Shown here: piece after piece, positions 52,642 through 60,162 of the stretch
How the letters are laid out: each line of letters begins with the position of its first letter
How positions within the stretch are numbered: position 1 is the stretch's first letter
Origin: Nodularia sp034931045
GTDB taxonomy: Bacteria; Cyanobacteriota; Cyanobacteriia; Cyanobacteriales; Nostocaceae
Direction: 5' to 3'
Length of the DNA: 64,000 nt
Assembly (NCBI RefSeq): GCF_034931045.1
Contig: NZ_JAYGHH010000020.1
Location: forward strand, 1 to 64,000
Notes under the pieces: model-generated
The model's input: the letters and a program-made list of their open reading frames with translations, nothing else
What the model was told of the DNA's origin: nothing
Databases searched by the model: none
Program-made: the position numbers and the translations under genes

Positions 52642-54012
52642 CTAAAGATAGCTTTCAATTATCTGGCGATATTCGCTCTTTTGTTTTACGCCTTTGACTT
52701 CTTTTAATAATTCCTGATTTTTAAAGAATTGTATCGTTGGTGTTCCTGTGACATTGGCATTTTCGGCAATATCTCGGTCTTGGTCGATGTCAATTTCAAC
52801 AAAGTGGATTTTACCCTCAAACTCATCTACCACTTTATTTAATATCGGTTTCAGGGTATGACAAGGGCCGCAACCAGGGGAAATGTATTTGACTATGATG
52901 AGGCGATCGCTTTCATGGAATAATTTTCTTAAGGCGTAACCCCCCTCATGGCGAGTCACCTGCAAATTAAATCCAGCTGCCGCTTCCGCTTCTGTTTTCT
53001 TCGCTGCTTGGGGTGCTAATTCATTCACTGCTGTGGCTGACTGATGATGAAATTCTGTAATCAAACCCTTCGACGACAACCAACGTTCTGCTAACATCGC
53101 CGCCATACAGCCAGTACCCGCAGCTGTAATTGCTTGCCGAAATTCATGGTCTTGCACGTCGCCAGCTGCAAACACACCTTCTACACTAGTTTCTACAGAA
53201 TTGTTTTTGGTGACAACATAACCCACCTCATCCAGTTCTAATTGTCCTTTAAATAATACAGTATTGGGAGTATGACCAATGGCGTAAAATAAACCCTTAG
53301 CGTGAATCTCACTTTCTGCACCAGTTTGATTATTCCGCACCTTCACCCCGTCCATGTTACCATCACCGAAGATATCCACCGCTTCAGTATGCCAATGCAC
53401 TTGGATTTTAGGGTTACTTAAAACCCGGTCTTGCATAGCTTTAGAGGCGCGCATTTTATCCGAACGCACCAGCAAATTGACCTTAGAACCGTATTTAGTC
53501 AGATAAATAGACTCTTCCGCCGCCGAATCACCAGCCCCAATGACAGCCAATTCTGTACCATGAAAAATTGGGGTCGCACCATCGCAAATTGCACAAGCAG
53601 AAATACCCCGACTCCAGAATTGATGTTCGCTGGGTAAACCCAAACGCTTGGCGGTTGCACCAGTGGCTATAACTATACTATGGGTTTTGATTTCCCTTTC
53701 TTGGGAACGGACAATAAAAGGACGCTGACTCAAATCAACAGAAGTCACATCCTCAGTATATAACTCTGCCCCCCAGCGTTGGGCTTGCGCCTTCATGTTA
53801 TCCATCAGTTCCGGCCCCGTAATACCTTGGGGGAACCCCGGAAAATTTTCGACTTCCGTCGTAGTCATCAGTTGTCCACCGGGTAAACCGCCCATTTCAA
53901 AGCCTTCAAAGACCACAGGTTTTAAATTCGCTCTTCCTGCATAGATAGCGGCTGTATATCCTGCTGGCCCAGAACCAATAATTACTAAGTTTTCTACTGT
54001 GGGGTTAGGCAT
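52642..54012 (-). CDS. trxB: NADPH-thioredoxin reductase fused to thioredoxin (NTRC)
   Basis: This 456-residue fusion protein combines a thioredoxin reductase with a thioredoxin domain. The reductase (1-320) has IIGSGPAGYTAAIYAGRA for FAD, the redox CAIC (near 140), AVIGAGDSAAEE for NADPH and GVFAAGDVQD. A linker of about 30 residues leads to the thioredoxin domain with CGPCHT. NTRC uses NADPH to keep 2-Cys peroxiredoxin and other stromal or cytosolic targets reduced. Length and order match plant and cyanobacterial NTRC. The gene is single; upstream the sequence ends in an assembly gap after about 140 bases. Confidence 0.95.
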   Translation of the reverse strand: MPNPTVENLVIIGSGPAGYTAAIYAGRANLKPVVFEGFEMGGLPGGQLMTTTEVENFPGFPQGITGPELMDNMKAQAQRWGAELYTEDVTSVDLSQRPFIVRSQEREIKTHSIVIATGATAKRLGLPSEHQFWSRGISACAICDGATPIFHGTELAVIGAGDSAAEESIYLTKYGSKVNLLVRSDKMRASKAMQDRVLSNPKIQVHWHTEAVDIFGDGNMDGVKVRNNQTGAESEIHAKGLFYAIGHTPNTVLFKGQLELDEVGYVVTKNNSVETSVEGVFAAGDVQDHEFRQAITAAGTGCMAAMLAERWLSSKGLITEFHHQSATAVNELAPQAAKKTEAEAAAGFNLQVTRHEGGYALRKLFHESDRLIIVKYISPGCGPCHTLKPILNKVVDEFEGKIHFVEIDIDQDRDIAENANVTGTPTIQFFKNQELLKEVKGVKQKSEYRQIIESYL

Positions 54013-54151
54013 GATATTTAAGCATACTCATAACGACTATGGTTAATATAACATAGCCAACGCGATCGTGTACACAGAAGTCCTACCCATCTAAGTTTGA
54101 GCTAGTTCCCCCCCTTAAATCCCCCAAACTTGGGGAACATTGAAAATTCTC

Positions 54152-54552
54152 NNNNNNNNNNNNNNNNNNNNNNNNNNNNNNNNNNNNNNNNNNNNNNNNN
54201 NNNNNNNNNNNNNNNNNNNNNNNNNNNNNNNNNNNNNNNNNNNNNNNNNNNNNNNNNNNNNNNNNNNNNNNNNNNNNNNNNNNNNNNNNNNNNNNNNNNN
54301 NNNNNNNNNNNNNNNNNNNNNNNNNNNNNNNNNNNNNNNNNNNNNNNNNNNNNNNNNNNNNNNNNNNNNNNNNNNNNNNNNNNNNNNNNNNNNNNNNNNN
54401 NNNNNNNNNNNNNNNNNNNNNNNNNNNNNNNNNNNNNNNNNNNNNNNNNNNNNNNNNNNNNNNNNNNNNNNNNNNNNNNNNNNNNNNNNNNNNNNNNNNN
54501 NNNNNNNNNNNNNNNNNNNNNNNNNNNNNNNNNNNNNNNNNNNNNNNNNNNN
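54152..54552. other. Assembly gap of 401 N
   Basis: Unknown sequence. The right edge abuts a REP arm, so the gap probably coincides with a REP cluster. Confidence 0.95.
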
Positions 54553-54571
54553 GGACTAAAGTCCTTACTAC
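54553..54571 (-). repeat. Partial REP element at gap edge
   Basis: On the minus strand the first bases read GTAGTAAGGACTTTAGTCC, the same arm as the left arm at 19788. The rest of the element lies in the gap. Confidence 0.85.
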
Positions 54572-54664
54572 AAACTATATGTGTTAAAAATATGAAAATT
54601 TGGGCATACTAAAGCTTGTGTTTTGTGTAAGTACACCAAAAATTTACTATCAGGAGTAATTGCA

Positions 54665-55996
54665 ATGGTAAATATTGAATCTGAACTACTAGAAAAAATT
54701 CGTCAGCAGTATGATAGTTCTCCCTATCCCCGGATTCCCTTGGAAAAATCACCTAAAACACAACCGAATTTACTTTATGTTCATAACTTAGTTACATCTT
54801 ACTATTTAAGAAATCAAAAAGTTATAGATACAAAAGATAAAGTCATCTTAGATGCTGGATGTGGTACTGGTTATAAATCCCTAGTTTTAGCAGAAGCTAA
54901 TCCAGGGGCAAAAATTGTCGGCGTTGATATTTCGGCAGAATCAATTAAATTAGCTCGACAACGCTTAGAACATCATGGATTTAATAACGCCGAGTTTCAT
55001 GTTCTATCAATTGTTGATTTACACCAACTAAATCAACAATTTGATTATATTAACTGTGATGAAACCCTTTATCTTTTACCAGATATTTCCGTCGTTTTAC
55101 AAGCAATGAAAGCCATTCTCAAGTCCGATGGCATTATTCGCAGTAATCTACATAGCTCGCTTCAAAGAGTCAATTATTTCCAGGCTCAGAGAGTTTTTAG
55201 CATGATGGGCTTGATGGAAAGAAATCCAGAAGACTTAGAAGCCGGAATTGTAGTAGAAACCATGAAAGCTTTGAAAGATAGCGTCAATCTTAAAGTTAAA
55301 ACTTGGAATCGTAACTGTGAAGAAGAGAAAGGAAGAGAATCAATTTTAATGAATCATTTATTACAAGCAGATAAAGGTTACATCGTCCCTGATTTGTTTA
55401 CAGCTTTGCGAAGCGCTGATCTAGAGTTTATCAGTATGGTGAACTGGCGACAGTGGGAATTGCTGGATTTATTCAAAGAGCCAGATAATTTACCTACTTT
55501 TCTGGCCATGAGCTTACCAGATATTTCCATAGAAGAACGCCTACATTTATATGAACTGCTTAATCCTATTCATCGGCTGATTGACTTTTGGTGTGGTCAT
55601 CCTCAGCCAGCAGAGAATTTTACACCAGTTGCAGAATGGACTAACTCTGATTGGCGAACAGCCCAGGTCTATTTGTATCCTATGTTAAAAACTGCCCAGT
55701 TCAAAGAAGACCTCATTGCCTGTGTTCGAGAAATCCGACCATTTACCCTTAGCCAATATTTATCGCCTGTAGACGGATTAATTACTATAGATAGCTCCAC
55801 AGCATCTTGCTTGATACCTTTGTTAGACCAATCCCAACCGATGATGTCTCTGGTAGAGCGTTGGCAACAATTTAGACCAATAGATCCTGTAACCTTAAAC
55901 CCTACAGATGAACAGCAAGCCTTCAATATAGTACAAAAGTTGTTACTAAATCTAGAAAGTCTTGGTTACATCATGCTAGAGCGTTCACCATCTTAG
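54665..55996 (+). CDS. SAM-dependent methyltransferase with extended C-terminus
   Basis: I start at ATG 54665, which follows AGGAG by about 9 bases, giving 443 residues; the frame is open to 54623. The methyltransferase domain covers about residues 50-200: VILDAGCGTGYKSLVLA is motif I, IVGVDIS the SAM acidic residue and CDETLYLLPD the later motif. The preceding segment (YDSSPYPRIPLEKSP) is characteristic of a group of bacterial methyltransferases that also act in surface-polysaccharide or protein glycosylation clusters. The C-terminal 200 residues are not assigned. It sits upstream of a type IV pilin gene and is followed by a terminator. Confidence 0.8.
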   Translation: MVNIESELLEKIRQQYDSSPYPRIPLEKSPKTQPNLLYVHNLVTSYYLRNQKVIDTKDKVILDAGCGTGYKSLVLAEANPGAKIVGVDISAESIKLARQRLEHHGFNNAEFHVLSIVDLHQLNQQFDYINCDETLYLLPDISVVLQAMKAILKSDGIIRSNLHSSLQRVNYFQAQRVFSMMGLMERNPEDLEAGIVVETMKALKDSVNLKVKTWNRNCEEEKGRESILMNHLLQADKGYIVPDLFTALRSADLEFISMVNWRQWELLDLFKEPDNLPTFLAMSLPDISIEERLHLYELLNPIHRLIDFWCGHPQPAENFTPVAEWTNSDWRTAQVYLYPMLKTAQFKEDLIACVREIRPFTLSQYLSPVDGLITIDSSTASCLIPLLDQSQPMMSLVERWQQFRPIDPVTLNPTDEQQAFNIVQKLLLNLESLGYIMLERSPS

Positions 55997-56018
55997 CTGC
56001 AAAAAATATAGCGAAATC

Positions 56019-56050
56019 ACCCCCTTTGCTAGACAAAACGGGGGTTTTAT
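56019..56050 (+). terminator. Terminator after the methyltransferase gene
   Basis: ACCCCC (56019-56024) pairs with GGGGGT (56040-56045) with inner TTT/AAA pairs, followed by TTTTAT. It lies 23 bases after the stop at 55996. Confidence 0.75.
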
Positions 56051-56187
56051 CCTCTTAAAAATGATTCCAGATGTGACTGTTGATATTTGAGCAAAAATTT
56101 TTTTGGTTGGGGTGATATGAAATTGATCGAGTGTGGGTAAGTTATATCTAGAACGGAAAGCAAATTCATCACTCAGGGAAATCACTT

Positions 56188-56706
56188 ATGAAAACCGAAT
56201 TAAAAGCCAAGTTTCTCCAACACATCCTCAACAAAAAGAAAAACGAAGAAGGTTTTACTTTAATTGAATTGTTGGTTGTTATTATCATCATCGGTATTTT
56301 GTCCGCTATTGCTCTACCTTCTTTCCTCAACCAAGCAGCAAAAGCTAAACAATCTGAAGCAAAAACCTACGTTGGTTCAGTCAACAGAGCGCAACAATCT
56401 TTCCGAATTGAAAATACAGCGTTTGCTGGCAGTATTGACGAACTGCAAATTGGTATTCCTACCCTAACTCCAGACTATACATATACTCTCTCTGATGCGG
56501 GTCAAAATACTACCAGTGTTTTAGCAACACCTATAGATACAACTGCTCTCAAAGGATTTTCTGGTGGTGTCAGCATTCTAACAAGTGGACAAACTGCCGC
56601 TATTGCTTGTCAAACAAACGGAGTACAAAGCGTTGATAACGTGGTTGCACCTACCTTAAGTAATACGGCTGTAACTTGTGGTACAGGCATGGGTCCGATG
56701 AAATAA
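56188..56706 (+). CDS. pilA: Type IV pilin-like protein
   Basis: This 172-residue prepilin has a positively charged leader, the processing site G/FTLIELLVV (residues 28-37; cleavage after Gly, N-methyl-Phe first), and a 25-residue hydrophobic helix (IIIIGILSAIALPSF). The globular part has a C-terminal Cys pair (QTNGV region CQ and TCGTG). It fits the cyanobacterial major pilin group that supports motility and DNA uptake. It is preceded by CAGGGA 14 bases before the ATG and followed by a terminator. Two glycosyltransferase genes nearby suggest glycosylation. Confidence 0.88.
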   Translation: MKTELKAKFLQHILNKKKNEEGFTLIELLVVIIIIGILSAIALPSFLNQAAKAKQSEAKTYVGSVNRAQQSFRIENTAFAGSIDELQIGIPTLTPDYTYTLSDAGQNTTSVLATPIDTTALKGFSGGVSILTSGQTAAIACQTNGVQSVDNVVAPTLSNTAVTCGTGMGPMK

Positions 56707-56730
56707 AGTTTAATGTTTTGTGTTTGAATA

Positions 56731-56764
56731 TGCTAGATGAATTAAAATGCATCTGGCATTTTTT
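56731..56764 (+). terminator. Terminator after the pilin gene
   Basis: TGCTAGATG (56731-56739) pairs with CATCTGGCA (56750-56758), nine pairs with one wobble, followed by six T. It lies 24 bases after the pilin stop. Confidence 0.85.
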
Positions 56765-56784
56765 ACTATATTTTTTTAACCCTT

Positions 56785-56812
56785 GTAGGGGTCAACACTT
56801 GTTGACTCCTAT
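56785..56812. repeat. GTAGGGGTCAACA-type palindrome
   Basis: GTAGGGGTCAACA and its near complement TGTTGACTCCTAT form a stem around CTTG with one G-T wobble. It begins with GTAG as the other palindromes do, but has different arm sequence. Confidence 0.78.
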
Positions 56813-56886
56813 ATTGTATGTAAAAGTAAATTTCAAGATCATCATACTCAAAAAAATTATTTTAAAACAAGTTCAAGGTTTTAATA

Positions 56887-59076
56887 ATGGACACCCAGAT
56901 AGATAATCAAGTTTCTTCAAACCCAATTTTATTAACCATTGAAGACTATGAAAAAAATCTGACTGAAAATCCCACAGAAGTTACTAATTATTGGTATTTA
57001 GGATTAGCTTTATTATTAGAGGGAAGAGAAGAAGAAGCACAGATTACTTGGATGACTCCATTTCTCGAATTTGGAGAACAAGAATCAGAACAATGGCTAG
57101 AACAATTAACAAAAATTCTATTAAATACTGCTGAACAAAAAGAAGCCAATTCCAACTATCAACTAGCTTGGGCTGTTCGTCAACACATAAGAGAATTTCT
57201 CCCTCATGATATTAATAATCTTTTAAAAATCATTGAGCTAGACATTGACTTAACAATTCAGACTCTAGAAACAAATATTAATCAAGTAATTGAAATTGTA
57301 TCTCAACTCACAGAACCCCCTGTTTTTGATGAAAATTTATTAGTTAAAGTAATTGAAAAGTTAGTTCATCTTAACGCAGTTAATCCTCCTCCCTTTGTTA
57401 ATCAACTGGTGGAAGCATTTATTCCTTATTTATTAACTTCTGAAACTATTCTGCAATTACTCAAGGGAAAAGCTGAAGCCTATTATCGATTTTCTCGCTA
57501 TCATATCTCAATTTATTTTGCAAAATTCGTTCTCCGTTTAGAACCTAATAGTTTAGATGGTATTAGCAAAATTATTCCTCCTCTGCAAAAATTAGGCCTA
57601 GATTATATTAAGGAGTCTATTGATTGGGCAAAACAATATTTAGCACTTAGTCAAGAACCAATTAATCAAATTATTGGTACTCATTATTTACTGGAAGCAT
57701 TCTTAACTTCGTGTGGGAGTTGGGAAAAATCAGTCCAAGCTTACCAACAACATAAATTACTTTTATCTAATCTTGCAACTAGTCAAACAGAAAGCGAAAG
57801 TTTAATCCGAATTTTACCCGTTGGTTCTTTTTTACTATACATGGAAGATAATCCACAGGAAAATAGATTAATTCGCAATGGATTAGCGGCTTTATCTCAA
57901 CAACTGGTATGGAAAAGTTTTCCTGAAAATATCACTACTTATCAAAAACGTTTTAACTCCGCTCGTCCTTCTTTGAGTGAGCGTCCTTTAAGAATCGGCT
58001 ATTTATCAGAATGTTTTCGGACTCATTCTGTTGGTTTTTTAGCTTGGTGGTTATTAAAATATCATAATCGTCAAAAATTTGATATTTATTTATACTCTTT
58101 ACGAGAAAATAAGTATGATCCACAACAACAAGCTTATAAAAAAGAATTTGGCGATCATTTTTATGAAGAATGCCTTTCAATGGTAGAAATGGCAGATAAA
58201 ATTAATCAAGATGAAATAGATATTTTAGTAGATTTAGATAGTTTAACTTCTTATAGTAGTTGTGCTATTTTAGCTCTTAAACCCGCACCCATTCAGGTGA
58301 GTTGGTTAGGATATGACGCAACTGGGTTCCCCTCAGTTGATTATTTCATTGCTGATAACTATGTATTACCAGAATCAGCACAAGATTATTACACCGAAAA
58401 GATTTGGCGACTCCCTCAAAATTATATTGGTATTGATGGCTTTATTGTTGGAACACCAACCATCAGCAGAGAATCTTTAGATATTCCTGATGATGGAATT
58501 ATTTACTTTAGTTCCCAAACCGGATTAAAACGTAATCCCCATAATATTCGGTTACAAATGCAAATTATTAAACAAGTCCCTAATAGTTATTTTCTGCTCA
58601 AAAGCCATCGAGCTAATTACCAAGATTTAAAAGACTTTATTACCCCAATTGCTGAAGCGGAGGGAGTAGATTTAGAATGTTTAAGATTTTTAGCATCTGC
58701 ACCTACAGATATGGAACATCGCGCTAATTTAACCATTGCAGATGTAGTCTTAGATACCTATCCCTATAACGGTGCAACCACAACCTTAGAAACCCTGTGG
58801 ATGGGTATACCCTTAGTTACCAGAGTTGGAGAACAATTTGCAGCCCGTAACAGCTACACCATGATGATGAATGTAGGAGTTACAGAAGGTTTAGCTTGGA
58901 GTGATGCGGAGTATGTAGAGTGGGGTGTCAGGTTGGGTAAAGATGAGCAATTGCGACAACAAATAGCGTGGAAGTTGCGACAGTCAAGACAAACCTCTCC
59001 ATTATGGAATGGTAAGAAATTTGCGTGTGAGATGGAGAAAGCGTATCAACAAATGTGGGAAATATATAATAAATAA
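56887..59076 (+). CDS. SPINDLY-like O-GlcNAc transferase (GT41)
   Basis: The protein has 729 residues. The first 340 form an alpha-helical, TPR-like region (several repeats of the type YRFSRYHISIYFAKFVLRLEPNSL). The last 370 match the GT41 catalytic domain: RIGYLSECFRTHSVG, ILVDLDSLTSYSS, QVSWLGYDATGFPSVDYFIAD, FLLKSHR and TYPYNGATTTLETLWMGIPLVTRVG. Such enzymes add N-acetylglucosamine or other sugars to Ser/Thr. Acceptor unknown; the adjacent pilin is a plausible candidate but that is an inference. REP repeats start 5 bases after the stop. Confidence 0.88.
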   Translation: MDTQIDNQVSSNPILLTIEDYEKNLTENPTEVTNYWYLGLALLLEGREEEAQITWMTPFLEFGEQESEQWLEQLTKILLNTAEQKEANSNYQLAWAVRQHIREFLPHDINNLLKIIELDIDLTIQTLETNINQVIEIVSQLTEPPVFDENLLVKVIEKLVHLNAVNPPPFVNQLVEAFIPYLLTSETILQLLKGKAEAYYRFSRYHISIYFAKFVLRLEPNSLDGISKIIPPLQKLGLDYIKESIDWAKQYLALSQEPINQIIGTHYLLEAFLTSCGSWEKSVQAYQQHKLLLSNLATSQTESESLIRILPVGSFLLYMEDNPQENRLIRNGLAALSQQLVWKSFPENITTYQKRFNSARPSLSERPLRIGYLSECFRTHSVGFLAWWLLKYHNRQKFDIYLYSLRENKYDPQQQAYKKEFGDHFYEECLSMVEMADKINQDEIDILVDLDSLTSYSSCAILALKPAPIQVSWLGYDATGFPSVDYFIADNYVLPESAQDYYTEKIWRLPQNYIGIDGFIVGTPTISRESLDIPDDGIIYFSSQTGLKRNPHNIRLQMQIIKQVPNSYFLLKSHRANYQDLKDFITPIAEAEGVDLECLRFLASAPTDMEHRANLTIADVVLDTYPYNGATTTLETLWMGIPLVTRVGEQFAARNSYTMMMNVGVTEGLAWSDAEYVEWGVRLGKDEQLRQQIAWKLRQSRQTSPLWNGKKFACEMEKAYQQMWEIYNK

Positions 59077-59080
59077 GCTC

Positions 59081-59272
59081 GTAGTGAGGACTTTAGTCCT
59101 CCTCTTTCCCGGAAGCACTAAAGTGCTTACTACGAACAAATGAAAAGCTCGTAGTGAGGACTTTAGTCCTCCTCTTTCCCGGAAGCACTAAAGTGCTTAC
59201 TACAAACAAATGAAAAGCTCGTAGATAGGACTTTAGTCCTCCTCACTCCGGAAGCACTAAAGTGCTGACTAC
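59081..59272. repeat. Array of three REP pairs left of the transposase
   Basis: Three head-to-tail pairs lie at 59081-59133, 59151-59203 and 59221-59272 with a 70-base period. Each pair has a left arm GTAGTGAGGACTTTAGTCCT (third copy GTAGATAGG...) and a right arm whose complement begins GTAGT and has stem AGCACT/AGTGCT. The first two units and their spacers are nearly identical. Confidence 0.95.
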
Positions 59273-59285
59273 GAACATTTGTGCC

Positions 59286-60015
59286 TTAAAAATTATCCCA
59301 ATCTTTAGCATAACCTTGTACTGGATATTTAACCCAAGAATCACGTAACCATTGCCGTCCTTGAGCTTGTAAATACCAGTGAACACTACTTTCTACCCAA
59401 TCATAAGGTGATTTCACAAAACCATGTTTAACGGGGTTGTAATGAATATAATTAAGAGTTGTATAATAATGTCTTTCAGAACGAATAGCGCGATCGCTCC
59501 AAGAATACCAGATTTTGCGCCCAGTTACATGATCTTCAAGATTCCATTGACGAGAAAGCGAACCATGTATTCTCCTAAATAAGCCACCTAAGATATCAAA
59601 ATTTACAACTTGAACCAGTAAATGATAGTGATTAGGCAAAACAACCCAAGCAAATATTTTTAAGTTAGTAGTCAGCACTTCAGCGCTTTTATGATCATTT
59701 GCAATACTGCCAAATCTATCAAATATCATATTTAGCAGGTGCTGACGACGAGATTCAGATTGCATATANNNNNNNNNNNNNNNNNNNNNNNNNNNNNNNN
59801 NNNNNNNNNNNNNNNNNNNNNNNNNNNNNNNNNNNNNNNNNNNNNNNNNNNNNNNNNNNNNNNTAATACTGATGTTCATAGCAAGCTGCTGTTAACAAAT
59901 AAAATTGTTCATCGCGTATCAGATGTGGTGGCGAGTGGGGTGGATAACTACGACTCAAACGGTATTCAACTAATTTAGCTTTTTGTTCTGGTGTAAGTTT
60001 TCGATATTTATACAT
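59286..60015 (-). CDS. REP-associated tyrosine transposase (RAYT), with an assembly gap
   Basis: Two frames on either side of the gap at 59769-59863 together code for a RAYT (Y1/HUH fold). The N-terminal piece ends LTAACYEHQY; the C-terminal piece has the HUH motif as HYH in LPNHYHLLV (59622-59630) and a catalytic-helix motif LNYIHYNPVKHGFV with the Tyr used for DNA cleavage. The frames differ by one across the N run, so gap length is uncertain rather than proof of a frameshift. RAYTs recognise GTAG-headed hairpins; five such pairs flank this gene, and one arm lies inside it. It is probably single-copy and domesticated or semi-active; activity is not shown. Confidence 0.9.
59668..59687 (+). 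repeat. REP arm inside the RAYT coding sequence
   Basis: GTAGTCAGCACTTCAGCGCT matches the right arm of the pair at 60090 in 19 of 20 bases. On the coding strand it gives SAEVLTT in frame. The stem is kept apart from one A-C mismatch. Confidence 0.9.
59769..59863. other. Assembly gap of 95 N inside the RAYT gene
   Basis: Unknown bases within the transposase. By family comparison about 30 residues are missing, close to the gap size, but the frame is not preserved. Confidence 0.95.
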
Positions 60016-60021
60016 AAGCTT

Positions 60022-60141
60022 GTAGTGAGGACTTTAGTCCTCATCTTTGCGGAAGCACTAAAGTGCTGACTACGAAATTGTTTCTGTTTGTAGTGAGGAC
60101 TTTAGTCCTGCTCTTTGCGGAAGCACTGAAGTGCTGACTAC
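60022..60141. repeat. Two REP pairs right of the transposase
   Basis: Pairs at 60022-60073 and 60090-60141 have left arm GTAGTGAGGACTTTAGTCCT and right-arm complement GTAGTCAGCACTT-AGTGCT. They lie between the transposase start and the next glycosyltransferase gene. Confidence 0.95.
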
Positions 60142-60162
60142 GAACTTTATATTTATTTATAT

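Noticed and set aside
59081..59272. REP array as a CRISPR-like repeat-spacer array
   Set aside because: Regular 70-base period, but the spacers are nearly identical and the units are paired hairpins next to a RAYT, which fits REPs.
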